Part shown: positions 1-8,920 of the stretch, one piece after another
Layout: every line of letters begins with the position of its first letter
Numbering within the stretch: the stretch's first letter is position 1
Assembly: GCA_965199945.1 (NCBI GenBank)
Contig: OZ241354.1
Location: 2,418,001 to 2,482,000 of the forward strand
Length of the DNA stretch: 64,000 nucleotides
Origin: VXYL01 sp965199945
GTDB taxonomy: Bacteria; Pseudomonadota; Gammaproteobacteria; Pseudomonadales; Azotimanducaceae
Direction of reading: 5' to 3'
Position numbers and translations under genes: made by a program
The notes under the pieces: generated by a model
Seen by the model: the letters and a program-made list of their open reading frames with translations, nothing else
The model's database searches: none
Told to the model about the DNA's origin: nothing

Positions 1-1
1 G

Positions 2-1135
2 CCGGTGGACGTGAAGGGCACCATCTACGAAGAGCTGGTGGCGCGGTCGGCGCAGGAGTCTTCAAAGGGCGCCGGGCAGTACTTCACGCCGCGTCCGGTG
101 GTGCAGGCGATGTGCGAGGTGGTGCGGCTGACGCCGCGAGACCGCATCTGCGATCCGGCGGCCGGCACCGGCGGCTTCCTCTGCAACGCCTATCGGCATG
201 TGCTGGATCGTTTCGGCGGCGAACTGGACAGGGACGAGCTGCGAACCCTGCGGATGGAACTGGTGGAAGGCATGGAGCTGTCGCCGAAAGTCGGGCGGAT
301 GTGCGCGATGAACGCCTACCTGCATGGCATCGGCGGCGAAGGCGAGGACGAGGTGGCGATCCACAGCGGCCACGACAGCCTCGCCGCGCCCTGGGGCGGC
401 GAATACTCCGTGGTGCTCGCCAATCCGCCCTTCGGCAAGAAGCAGAGCCTCACCTTCGTCAACGAAGAGGGCGAGACGTCCAAAGAGGATCAAGTGATCG
501 TGCGCGAGGACTTCTGGACCTCCACCAGCAACAAGCAGCTCAACTTCGTGCAGCACATCCACACGCTGCTGAAGATCGACGGCCGCGCCGCCGTGGTGGT
601 GCCGGACAACGTGCTCTTCGAGGGCGGCGCCGGCGAGAAGGTGCGCCGCAACCTGCTGCAGACCTGCCGCGTCCACACCCTGCTGCGCCTGCCCACCGGC
701 ATCTGGTACTCGCCCGGCGTGAAGGCCAACGTGCTTTTCTTCGACAAGAAGGAAGGCAGCGCCAAGGCATGGACGGACAAGCTGTGGATCTACGACCTGC
801 GCACCAACAAGCACTTCACCTTGAAGCAGAAGCCGCTGCGCCGGGAGGATTTCGACGAGTTCATCGCCTGCTACAAGCCCGGCCGCCCCCATGCGCGCAG
901 GCAGACGTGGAGCGAGGCCAACCCCACCGGCCGCTGGCGCAGCTACGACTACAAGCGCCTGCTCGAGCGCGACAAGCTGAGCCTGGACATCTTCTGGATC
1001 AAGGACGACAGCCTGACGGACGCGAGCGCCCTGCCGCCGCCGGACGTGCTGGCCGGGGAAATCGCGGAGGATCTGCAAGCGGCGCAGGAACGATTCCACA
1101 GCATCGCCGCTCGCCTCACGCAGCGCATTTCGTGA
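2..1135 (+). CDS. hsdM: Type I restriction-modification system methylase subunit HsdM (5' end outside window)
   Basis: Catalytic part of an N6-adenine DNA methylase of a type I restriction system, which transfers methyl groups from SAM to adenine in the HsdS-specified site. The visible reading frame shows the family entry motif GQYFTPR (about residue 26), the SAM-binding motif I DPAAGTGGF (about residue 50) and the catalytic motif IV NPPFG (about residue 140). Family members are usually about 480-550 residues with an N-terminal helical domain, so roughly 120 or more residues lie left of the window; the in-frame GTG at position 5 is not the real start. No hsdS follows. The next gene is convergent and ends 14 bases away. 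Whether hsdS or hsdR lies to the left cannot be seen. Confidence 0.9.
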   Translation, partial: PVDVKGTIYEELVARSAQESSKGAGQYFTPRPVVQAMCEVVRLTPRDRICDPAAGTGGFLCNAYRHVLDRFGGELDRDELRTLRMELVEGMELSPKVGRMCAMNAYLHGIGGEGEDEVAIHSGHDSLAAPWGGEYSVVLANPPFGKKQSLTFVNEEGETSKEDQVIVREDFWTSTSNKQLNFVQHIHTLLKIDGRAAVVVPDNVLFEGGAGEKVRRNLLQTCRVHTLLRLPTGIWYSPGVKANVLFFDKKEGSAKAWTDKLWIYDLRTNKHFTLKQKPLRREDFDEFIACYKPGRPHARRQTWSEANPTGRWRSYDYKRLLERDKLSLDIFWIKDDSLTDASALPPPDVLAGEIAEDLQAAQERFHSIAARLTQRIS

Positions 1136-1149
1136 AGGCCCAATGGGCG

Positions 1150-3261
1150 CTAGATGAGCCAATGGATGACGGCGTAGCTGCGCCTCTCGTATCCCGACTC
1201 AATCTCCTTGCAGATGTCATCCGCCACCGCGCAGACTTCCGCCGGCGCGTTCACAACATCGCCCTGCCTTTGCCGAAGCGCCGCGACGAGGGGTGCCATG
1301 GCATCCGCCTTCTCTTGCTCCGTCATCAGAATGTCGATGACCGTCGGCTCCGCCATTCCGTGCGTGACCAGCTGGATCACACCTGCGATCATGTCCCTGA
1401 GCATGTCTTGATTGGTTGGATCAAAGGCACGATACAAACCCCGAAAGACGTTCTCGGACAAATCGGCCCTCCGCTCACGCAACCGAACAGTGGCTTTGAT
1501 CCACAATGATCGCCACACCAACGATACGCCATTCTTCTCCTTCAGATCGCCATGCTTTTTCGCCAACTCGTTGCAGGCGTCAAGGGCACCACCGGTCCGC
1601 CCAAGCCAGGTCAGCGCCCGCCCCTTGCCAAGCAGGGCTCGGGCAACGGCCCGCCTCGAATCAAGCGATTGGTCATGCGAGCAGCGCTTCATGATCTGGT
1701 CGAAAGTCGTCACGGCTTGCTCATGGCAGCCCATCATCATTTGCGCGTTGCCCCTGTTGTTCAGCGCTATAGCGACCAAGTTCTCGGCGTCGTCGACGTC
1801 CCCGCCGTCCAACCGCTTCACTACTTCGTGGAAGAGCTCCGACGCCGATTTCGGATCACCCAACTGAAGATATGTGCTTTGTTTGTGTATCAGCGCCGCC
1901 GCGGCGACCCGCCGCGCTCCGTCGGAGCGCGGATGACGGACCTGCTTCTCTGCCTGGCCAAAAGCTTCAATCGCCCCATCAGGCTGTGCATTGTCCAGAT
2001 AGTGGATGCCTTGCCTAATGAGCACCTGCGCATTCGCAACGTTCGCAACGGTTGATTCGACAGGCACCGCCAAGACGTCAACCAGTTCGGCCGTCGAATA
2101 GAACGCGATCATAAAGTCAATCACACGATTGACCACGGTGGCACTCTCGCGCTCATGCCGCATCTTATAGTAGATGCTGTAGAGCCGCTGCACGCCAACG
2201 TATCGCCGTGCCTTGCCTGTCCCGTGAACTTCGACTACGCCTCGGTCAACGAGCCTGCCGAGCAAGGATGAAGTATTTCTGATGTCCATTCTGGCCCGTG
2301 CCGCCACTTCGCCAGCAGTTGAGGGCTCCCAAAGATCGACGACGGCCAAGTAGACCCGGCGTTCGGTCTTGGCGAGGCCCTCCAGATGGGCACGGAAGTA
2401 TTCGGTGTGGTCGTCGACGAGCGATACGAGATGCTCTAAAAGCTTGCGTAGGGACCGTTGCTGGCCGAATTGAGCCATGAGGACCATCAGCCGAGGGTCG
2501 CCGCCGGTGAGGATCTCTAGGGGACGGATTGCCCGTTCTCGCACCTTGTCGCCCGAAACCATCTGCCATAGTGTCCGCGACTCATTGGCGTCGAGCGGAT
2601 CGAGAGGAAGAACACGGAACAACTCGAAGAAAGGTTGCTCTACATCGTCTAGTCCCTTGAAGCGAGCAGTCGCCGTGGCAAGCAACATGATCTGCGGTTC
2701 TGTCTGCAACGCCTTGCGGAGTTTCCAGCCAAAGCGATTGTCCACGGCGTCGTTCATCGCCTGCAGGTTTTCCACCATGAGCACAAGTTGCCGCTTCAGT
2801 CGATCAGCCGCATCCAATACGGCGGCTTGGGCGCGTTCCTCCAGGTGGTCGCCGCGCCACTGCCGCGTTAAATCGCCGTGGGTCCTTCGCAGTTCTTGCG
2901 CTAGGTCGGCGTTGCGGCCCTCGATTTCCTTAGCTAGATAGAACAGTGTTTCCAGCCAAAAATCGGCCATGCAAAAGATTTCGTGGCTCTCCTCCATGAA
3001 ACGCACAGGCAGAAGGCGTTCTGACAGTTCGTCCGTCCGCATTTCCGCTGCAGCGCGGGCCAGCAGCATCGTCTTTCCTCTGCCGCGGGGCGCCACGATC
3101 AAAAGGTGTTGGCAGGAGGGAGAGTCGATGTTGCCCCGCAAGACCTCCATGGCGATGCCAAGTTCTCTTTCCCTGACGACGAACTGTTCGATTACTTCTT
3201 CGTCCGACTGGAAGGTGCCAGGGTTGAACTTGCGAATTGTCCGCTCAGGCGACACGCTCAT
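1150..3261 (-). CDS. P-loop ATPase with winged-helix and TPR-like C-terminal region (STAND-like)
   Basis: A 703-residue protein with Walker A APRGRGKTM at residues 57-65, a degenerate Walker B-like segment ending VLMVEN near residue 160, a winged-helix-like segment around residues 310-375, and helical TPR-like repeats from about residue 410 (for example GIHYLDNAQPDGAIEAFGQA). This order resembles MalT/STAND regulators or sensors. The ATG at 3261 was chosen because it is preceded by AGAGG and lies 7 bases after the stop of the upstream ATPase; an upstream in-frame extension would overlap that gene. It is probably co-transcribed with the ATPase at 3269-4495. Specific function not recognised; a defence or stress-sensing role is inference from architecture and from the neighbouring restriction gene. 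Confidence 0.8.
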   Translation of the reverse strand: MSVSPERTIRKFNPGTFQSDEEVIEQFVVRERELGIAMEVLRGNIDSPSCQHLLIVAPRGRGKTMLLARAAAEMRTDELSERLLPVRFMEESHEIFCMADFWLETLFYLAKEIEGRNADLAQELRRTHGDLTRQWRGDHLEERAQAAVLDAADRLKRQLVLMVENLQAMNDAVDNRFGWKLRKALQTEPQIMLLATATARFKGLDDVEQPFFELFRVLPLDPLDANESRTLWQMVSGDKVRERAIRPLEILTGGDPRLMVLMAQFGQQRSLRKLLEHLVSLVDDHTEYFRAHLEGLAKTERRVYLAVVDLWEPSTAGEVAARARMDIRNTSSLLGRLVDRGVVEVHGTGKARRYVGVQRLYSIYYKMRHERESATVVNRVIDFMIAFYSTAELVDVLAVPVESTVANVANAQVLIRQGIHYLDNAQPDGAIEAFGQAEKQVRHPRSDGARRVAAAALIHKQSTYLQLGDPKSASELFHEVVKRLDGGDVDDAENLVAIALNNRGNAQMMMGCHEQAVTTFDQIMKRCSHDQSLDSRRAVARALLGKGRALTWLGRTGGALDACNELAKKHGDLKEKNGVSLVWRSLWIKATVRLRERRADLSENVFRGLYRAFDPTNQDMLRDMIAGVIQLVTHGMAEPTVIDILMTEQEKADAMAPLVAALRQRQGDVVNAPAEVCAVADDICKEIESGYERRSYAVIHWLI

Positions 3262-3268
3262 TGCCTCT

Positions 3269-4495
3269 TCATGGGTTGTCTCTTTGGAATCGACTTGCCA
3301 ATGGCGTGTGGTGGTCGCGGAAGCGGTTCGCCCACCAGTCTTGAAGGAGACGGAACGCGAAGCGATAGCCGCCACGCTCGGCGGTTAGGTAGCCGTCATG
3401 CACCAGTACGTCGAGCGCCTCGCTGATGCGGTCAGGCGCATCGGAAGTTATCGCGGCGTATTCCCGAGAGAGGTTGCGCCTCGAACTTGCGGTGAACACG
3501 CCTTGGGTAGCGGCCTCGGCGAGGATTTCCATGGCGATTTGGAAAGTTCCGTCATCCAAGCCCTGCTTGAGGCGCTTCTCGTAATGCAGAAAGTCTGCTT
3601 GCCCCGAAGGGCCGAGCAACTTGGTTTGGTAGACCTCTTCGACATCCACCACCGTTGCACGGTTGCGGCCTTGCATGGTGGCGAAGTCCCGCAATTGGGC
3701 GAAGAAAGATTGCACATGGTGAGGAATGCCGATGCCTAGGGTTTCATAGACAGCTTTCGCCACCCCGTCTTCCACGCACAATTCGTTGTGCTGGACAAGT
3801 CGCTCGAAGCAGAGGATGCTGGTTTGGCGGTTCCATGGTTCCAAACGAAAGTCGTAGAGGTCGTTGATGCAGTCTGGTACTCCCAACCTTCCCACCAATG
3901 GCGCGAGCCCAATGCTCCCCGAAAGCAACAACACCGGGGAGCCTCTTTCCAAGGCCTGGCGGACGCTGCGCAGCCAGCGCAGGAATTCAACGGCCTGCTT
4001 CGCGTCTTGATCTTCCAGCAAGTTGTTGAGGAAAATTGGCAACTCATCGATAACGAGGAAGACTGGCCTGTCGTGGGCGGCGCACGCCTGGAAAAGCTCC
4101 TCGCCATGTCGCCGCCAAGTTCCGGCGTCCATGCCCGCACGGAACTTCAACCCGAATTCGTGGGCATTGATCTCATCGATGTGTTCTTTGATGAACCGGC
4201 TCATCGCACCGGCAACCCGTGACGAGATGGCGCGGATCGGGTGCGTCGCCTTGGCGATGGCGGCGACCAAGTCTTCCGGGGAGCTCGCACCCTCCACGTC
4301 CGCGAACAGAAACACCCATCCTTGGGTTTCGAGGTGGCGGCCAAGCTCTCGGGCAACGCTGGTTTTGCCCATGCGCCGTTGTCCAGTGAGCAGAATGTGG
4401 TTGCCGTCGCGAACCTGCCTCTCCAGGACCTCCAGCTCGGCTTCGCAGTCAAAGAAGTCGTCGCCGCTTACCCAGCGGCCTGTGGAGGGCTTCAT
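3269..4495 (-). CDS. AAA-type ATPase of the archaeal-ATPase-like family
   Basis: A 408-residue P-loop ATPase with Walker A GQRRMGKTS at residues 38-46, Walker B FLVIDELP with D150 and E151, and a C-terminal winged-helix-like part ending in a RLLQDWW motif typical of prokaryotic ATPases that couple ATP hydrolysis to DNA or protein partners. The ATG at 4495 was preferred over one at 4516 because GGAG lies 8 bases upstream and the sequence fits the family N terminus. It is the first gene of a two-gene operon with the TPR ATPase (7-base gap). Its promoter overlaps a 35-bp palindrome. Composition is visibly less GC-rich than the carboxylase next door. Biological role unknown. Confidence 0.8.
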   Translation of the reverse strand: MKPSTGRWVSGDDFFDCEAELEVLERQVRDGNHILLTGQRRMGKTSVARELGRHLETQGWVFLFADVEGASSPEDLVAAIAKATHPIRAISSRVAGAMSRFIKEHIDEINAHEFGLKFRAGMDAGTWRRHGEELFQACAAHDRPVFLVIDELPIFLNNLLEDQDAKQAVEFLRWLRSVRQALERGSPVLLLSGSIGLAPLVGRLGVPDCINDLYDFRLEPWNRQTSILCFERLVQHNELCVEDGVAKAVYETLGIGIPHHVQSFFAQLRDFATMQGRNRATVVDVEEVYQTKLLGPSGQADFLHYEKRLKQGLDDGTFQIAMEILAEAATQGVFTASSRRNLSREYAAITSDAPDRISEALDVLVHDGYLTAERGGYRFAFRLLQDWWANRFRDHHTPLASRFQRDNP

Positions 4496-4527
4496 GGGAC
4501 AAGCTCCACGCGCCAACAGTGTGCCGA

Positions 4528-4556
4528 ACCGTAACGCTCAACAAAACCGTTGTCAA
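4528..4556 (-). promoter_or_regulatory. Sigma70-type promoter for the two-ATPase operon
   Basis: On the minus strand a consensus -35 TTGACA (plus positions 4551-4556) is followed after 17 bases by TACGGT (4528-4533). Transcription would begin near 4521, about 26 bases before the ATG at 4495. The -35 box lies inside the 4536-4570 palindrome, as expected if a repressor occludes the promoter. Assigned from sequence only. Confidence 0.6.
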
Positions 4557-4570
4557 CGTTTTTGTTGAGC
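4536..4570. repeat. 35-bp near-perfect palindrome, likely operator
   Basis: The outer arms GCTCAACAAAA (4536-4546) and TTTTGTTGAGC (4560-4570) are perfect inverted repeats. The inner CGTTG and CAACG flank a single central base, with only two unpaired positions in between. It sits between the stop of the carboxylase gene and the start of the ATPase gene, both on the minus strand, and covers the -35 box and part of the spacer of the ATPase promoter. It has no following T-run, so it is not a canonical terminator. An operator for a dimeric regulator is the simplest reading; a small mobile or REP-like remnant is the alternative. Confidence 0.7.
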
Positions 4571-4593
4571 TTGGGATTCGCGCCCTTGTCGGC

Positions 4594-7500
4594 TTACCAC
4601 GTATCGATGTACGGGTACTTCTTCTCCGTGCGTTCCGTTTTCGGCGGCAGGCGTTTTAGGCTGCTGGCGATCCAGCTGCGGGTGTCGGCGGGGTCGATCA
4701 CGTCGTCGAGGCCGCCGCCGACGCCGGCGTTGATCGCCTTGGCGCCTTCGTAGGCGCCGGCGACGCGGCGCTCGAACTCCAGGCGGCGCTCTTCCGCATC
4801 TTCGATGGCGGCGAGTTCCTTGCGGTAGCCGAGCTTCACCGAGCCTTCGATGTTCATGCCGGCGAACTCGGCCGTGGGCCAGGCGACGGTGAAGAAGCCG
4901 ACCAGCGAGCTGGCGCCGCACATCGCCTGCACGCCCAGGCCGTATGCCTTGCGCACCACCACGCCGAAGAGCGGCACCGTCAGGTTGGCGCCGGCGTTGA
5001 ACATGCGCACGCAGTGGCGCACCAGCGCCGTGCGCTCGACGTCCGGGCCGACCATCATGCCTGGGCAGTCCATCAGGCTGAGCACGGGAATGTCGAAGGC
5101 GTCGCAGAGTTGGATGAAGCGCGCGCCCTTGTCGGCGCCGTCGGAGTCGATGGCGCCGGCCAGGTGGTGCGGGTTGTTGGCGATTACCCCCATCGGGTGG
5201 CCTTCCACGCGGATGAAGGCGGTGACCACGCCGATGCCGAACTTCTCGCGGATCTCCAGCACCGAGCCTACGTCGGCGATGGTGTGGACGATGTCCTTCA
5301 TGTCGTAGAGGCGCAGGCGGTTCTCCGGCACCACATGGCGCAGCCGGCGCTGGTCGTGCGCTTCCCAGTTCGGCGCGCGCCCTTGGAAGTAGGAGAGGTA
5401 CTTCTTCGCCACCTCCACCGCGTCTTCTTCGTCCTTGGCGAGCAGGTCCACCACGCCGTTGGGCACCTGGAACGACATCGGCCCCACTTCCTCCGGCGTG
5501 TAGATGCCAAGCCCGCCGCCTTCGATCATCGCCGGGCCGCCCATCGCCACGGTGGTGCGCTCGGTGGCGATGATGACGTCGCAACAGGCCACCAGCGCGG
5601 TGTTGCCGGCGAAGGTGCGGCCGTTGATGACGCTCACCAGGGGCACCAGGCCGGAGAGCTGCGAAAAGCGCGTGAAGGTGTGGGTGTCGAAGGCGACGCC
5701 GGGGCCGTTGCCGTCGTCGCCTGGCCTGCCGCCGCCGCCTTCGCCGAACAGGATCAGCGGAATGCGGAAGCGGTGCGCCAGCTCGAACATGCGGTCCTGC
5801 TTGTAGTGGTTGCGCCCGCCCTGGGTGCCGGCGAGCACCGTGTAGTCGTAGTGGACGAGCATGGTGCGGGCGGCGTCCTCGCCGAACAGATCGGCGTTGA
5901 CGGTGCCGATGCCGGCGATCAGGCCGTCCGCCGGGGTGTTCTGGCGCAGCGTTTCCATGTCGTGGCGCCGGTGCTGGCGGGCGACGATGAGCGGCCAGTA
6001 TTCCTTGAAGGAGCCGTCGTCCATCAGTTGCGCGATGTTCTCCCGGGGCATCCGGTAGCCGCGGGCGTAGCGCTTGGCGACGGCCTCGGCGCGGTTTTCG
6101 TCCAGCACGTAGGCGTGGCGTTCGTAGGTGAGCGCCAAGTCCGGGCGAATGTGGTCCGGATCGAGTTCCTCGGCCTGGCCGGCATCGCCGCCGGCGACTT
6201 CGGCTTCCTCGATGAACACGATCGGAAAGCCTTCGCGCACCACGTCGCCCTGGCGCATCGTCACGTCGCGCACGATGCCGTCGTGGGCGGCGGCGATGAC
6301 GTGTTCCATCTTCATGGCCTCCACCACGGCGACTTGCTGCCCGCCGCGCACTTCGTCGCCCGGCGCCACGTCGAGCGAGACGATGGTGCCTTGGATGGGC
6401 GAACTCACGCCGGTGGCGCCTTCCGGGCCGACCGTTTGGGGCGCGTCCGGCGCCGGCAGTGCGCCCTGTTCCGCCTTCACCTTGGCGTCGTGGTCGAAGA
6501 GCGCGAGCGGATCGCTGGTGTCGACGCGGGCGCCGGCGAAACCGCCGCTCTCTTCCGCGCCGGCGTTGGACGCTGGCGCCGATGCGAAGCGCTGCTTGAC
6601 TTCCGAAGCTGGCACGGCGAGTTCGGCCAAGTGTTCGTCCACCCATCGCGTGTGGACGCGCCCGGCGGCGAAGTCCGCGTGGCCGAGTACGTTCAGCAGG
6701 AACGGAATGTTCGTGCCCACCCCTTCCAGGCGGAACTCCGAGAGCGCGCGCGTGGCGCGGGAAATCGCGGCTGCGAAGTCGTTTGCTGGCGAGTGAGCGA
6801 TCACTTTGGCCAGCAGCGAGTCGAACGCGGTACTGGTGCGGTAGCCGGCGTAGCCGAAGCCGTCCGTGCGCACGCCTGGGCCGTTCGGCGCTTCGTAGGC
6901 GTCCAGCGTGCCGCTCGAAGGACGCACGGTGCCGTCTTTGCCCAGGGTTTCCATGTTCACGCGGGCCTGGATGGCATGGCCGCGCGGCGTGGCCACCGCC
7001 GAATCGTCCAAGCCGAGCTCGGACAGCGACGCGCCGGCGGCGAGGCGCAGCTGCGACTGCACGATGTCCACGCCGGTGACTTCCTCGGTGACGGTGTGCT
7101 CCACCTGCAGGCGGGCGTTGGTCTCGATGAACACGAACGGCTCGCCGCCGTTGCCGGAAGCGTCCACCAGAAACTCGAAAGTGCCGAGGTTCTCGTAGCG
7201 TTCGCGGTGCGCGAAGCGCACGGCGGCGTCGATGATGGATGCCCGCAGGTCGTCGGCCAGCGCCGGGGCAGGCGCGATCTCCACGACTTTCTGATGCCGC
7301 CGCTGGACGCTGCATTCGCGCTCGCCCAAGTGCGCCACGTTGCCTTGGGAATCGCCGAGAATCTGCACTTCCACATGCCGCGCCTGGGCGAGGAAGCGCT
7401 CCACGTAGACGTCCGGCAGCCCGAACGCGGCCTTGGCTTCGGATTGGCAGCGCTCGAAGGCGCTCTCGAGCTCGTCCGCGTCGGCGACGATGCGCGTGCC

Positions 7501-8031
7501 ACGCCCGCCGCCGCCGGCCACGGCCTTGACGATCATCGCACCGCCATCCAAGGAGGCGAAGAAATCCTTGGCTTCTTGAAGCGAGACCGCGCGGTCCAGC
7601 CCCTCGACCACCGGCACGTCCGCGGCGATGGCTGCGGCCCGGGCGCGCCCCTTGTCGCCGAACAGTTCCAAGTGCGCGGGTTTCGGGCCGACGAAGGCGA
7701 TGCCGGCCGCTTCGCAGCGCCGCGCGAAGCTGGCGCGTTCGGCAAGGAAGCCGTAGCCGGGATGGATGGCGTCGCAGCCGCTTGCCTTGGCCGCCTCCAC
7801 CATGCCTTCTTCGTTCAGATAGGCCGGCGCGCCCAAGCCGGCCAGGCTATGCGCTTCGTCCGCAACGCGGGTGTGCAGGCTGGCGTCGTCGTCTTCGGAA
7901 TACACGGCGACGGTGCGAATGCCGAGGTCGGCAGCCGCACGCGCGATTCGGATGGCGATCTCGCCGCGATTGGCGATCAGCAGGGCGTTGAAGGAGCGAG
8001 CTTTGGCTTCCGCCGCATTGGCATCTATCAT
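4594..8031 (-). CDS. Single-chain biotin-dependent acyl-CoA carboxylase (BC-BCCP-CT fusion)
   Basis: A 1145-residue protein joining all three activities of an acyl-CoA carboxylase. Residues about 1-460 form a biotin carboxylase of the ATP-grasp type (LIANRGEIAIR near residue 18, glycine-rich loop GGGGRGTRIV). A biotinyl domain carries the canonical EAMKME with the biotinylated lysine at K574. Residues about 640-1145 form a carboxyltransferase of the propionyl/acetyl-CoA carboxylase beta type. The domain order matches single-chain long-chain acyl-CoA carboxylases described from mycobacteria; separate alpha and beta subunits are the usual bacterial arrangement. Substrate (propionyl, longer acyl or other CoA ester) cannot be read from sequence. 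ATG start at 8031; no clear Shine-Dalgarno. Divergent from the gene at 8121. Confidence 0.93.
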   Translation of the reverse strand: MIDANAAEAKARSFNALLIANRGEIAIRIARAAADLGIRTVAVYSEDDDASLHTRVADEAHSLAGLGAPAYLNEEGMVEAAKASGCDAIHPGYGFLAERASFARRCEAAGIAFVGPKPAHLELFGDKGRARAAAIAADVPVVEGLDRAVSLQEAKDFFASLDGGAMIVKAVAGGGGRGTRIVADADELESAFERCQSEAKAAFGLPDVYVERFLAQARHVEVQILGDSQGNVAHLGERECSVQRRHQKVVEIAPAPALADDLRASIIDAAVRFAHRERYENLGTFEFLVDASGNGGEPFVFIETNARLQVEHTVTEEVTGVDIVQSQLRLAAGASLSELGLDDSAVATPRGHAIQARVNMETLGKDGTVRPSSGTLDAYEAPNGPGVRTDGFGYAGYRTSTAFDSLLAKVIAHSPANDFAAAISRATRALSEFRLEGVGTNIPFLLNVLGHADFAAGRVHTRWVDEHLAELAVPASEVKQRFASAPASNAGAEESGGFAGARVDTSDPLALFDHDAKVKAEQGALPAPDAPQTVGPEGATGVSSPIQGTIVSLDVAPGDEVRGGQQVAVVEAMKMEHVIAAAHDGIVRDVTMRQGDVVREGFPIVFIEEAEVAGGDAGQAEELDPDHIRPDLALTYERHAYVLDENRAEAVAKRYARGYRMPRENIAQLMDDGSFKEYWPLIVARQHRRHDMETLRQNTPADGLIAGIGTVNADLFGEDAARTMLVHYDYTVLAGTQGGRNHYKQDRMFELAHRFRIPLILFGEGGGGRPGDDGNGPGVAFDTHTFTRFSQLSGLVPLVSVINGRTFAGNTALVACCDVIIATERTTVAMGGPAMIEGGGLGIYTPEEVGPMSFQVPNGVVDLLAKDEEDAVEVAKKYLSYFQGRAPNWEAHDQRRLRHVVPENRLRLYDMKDIVHTIADVGSVLEIREKFGIGVVTAFIRVEGHPMGVIANNPHHLAGAIDSDGADKGARFIQLCDAFDIPVLSLMDCPGMMVGPDVERTALVRHCVRMFNAGANLTVPLFGVVVRKAYGLGVQAMCGASSLVGFFTVAWPTAEFAGMNIEGSVKLGYRKELAAIEDAEERRLEFERRVAGAYEGAKAINAGVGGGLDDVIDPADTRSWIASSLKRLPPKTERTEKKYPYIDTW

Positions 8032-8120
8032 GGCCGTAAGGTTAGACCATCCAAACGGCGACGCTCAATGGCCGCGTTGGGCGCGCTGGACAAAGAGGGG
8101 CGGATCGGATCACCGGCACA

Positions 8121-8846
8121 TTGCGATTCACTTGGGATTCCGGGAGCGCAGGCACCGGAGAAGACGGCGATGCGGTGCAAGTCCACGTGGCGTGGAACGC
8201 CCGCCGCAGGTCCCGCCTCAGCTTCTCCTTCTCGCCAGACGGCATCGTTCACGTCGAAGCGCCGTCGCATGTGGGCGTTGACGATGTTCGCGCCGTGCTT
8301 GGCAGGCACCGGCGCTGGGTTTGCCGACGGCGTCTTGCCGCTGCGGAGCGCAAGGGCAAGTGGCCGCCGGACGAGTATGTCGACGGCGCGTCGCTGCTGT
8401 TTCGGGGGCACGCGCTCGCGCTTCGCCTGACGGCGCAGATGGACGTTCGCCAAGTGGATGGCGAGCTGCTGGCGCCTTCGGCAGACCCAAGGCCGCGGGT
8501 CTGGGCCTGGTACACGGCACAGGCGGAAGCGCTGCTGCCCACCGTCGTGGCGGAGTGCGCCGCCGCGCTCCCGTGGCTAGAGCGCACGCCGGCTTGGCGG
8601 CATCGGTTCATGCGCAGCCGCTGGGGAAGTTGCTCGAGCCGTGGCCATATTTCGCTGAATACGCACTTGGTGAAGCTGCCGGATGCGCTTGTGGAATACG
8701 TGGTGGTTCACGAGATCTGCCATCTGCGGCACATGAACCACGGCAAGGCGTTCCATCGTCTGATGGATGCGTCGCTGGCGGATTGGCAGCCACGGCGGGA
8801 GGCGCTCAAGGGCTACCACGGCTTGCTGCTGGAATCTCCGCCGTAG
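8121..8846 (+). CDS. YgjP-like (DUF45, SprT-related) metallopeptidase-domain protein
   Basis: About 241 residues. The C-terminal half has the YgjP/DUF45 signature: WGSCSSRGHISLN, then the zinc motif HEICHLRHMNHGKAFH, where HExxH supplies two zinc ligands and the following His/Glu region the third. Such proteins are putative zinc peptidases of unknown substrate, often single-copy in proteobacteria. The only start at the N terminus is a TTG at 8121; an in-frame GTG at 8175 is an alternative that would shorten the protein by 18 residues. Transcribed away from the carboxylase gene, with an 89-base intergenic space. Confidence 0.85.
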   Translation: MRFTWDSGSAGTGEDGDAVQVHVAWNARRRSRLSFSFSPDGIVHVEAPSHVGVDDVRAVLGRHRRWVCRRRLAAAERKGKWPPDEYVDGASLLFRGHALALRLTAQMDVRQVDGELLAPSADPRPRVWAWYTAQAEALLPTVVAECAAALPWLERTPAWRHRFMRSRWGSCSSRGHISLNTHLVKLPDALVEYVVVHEICHLRHMNHGKAFHRLMDASLADWQPRREALKGYHGLLLESPP

Positions 8847-8920
8847 CGCGAGCGCAATCCGCGATGGGTGGTAGTATTTCTTCAACGACCAACGACAGCC
8901 GCGTGCCACGCCGCTGCGAG

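Noticed and set aside
5014..8430. A very long plus-strand open frame opposite the acyl-CoA carboxylase
   Set aside because: It is antisense to a well-supported gene, has His/Val/Gly/Arg-rich composition typical of shadow frames in GC-rich DNA, and shows no domain.
8321..8920. 200-codon N-terminal extension of the PhyH protein
   Set aside because: It overlaps the YgjP-like gene in another frame and has no recognisable content; the start at 8921 fits the family.
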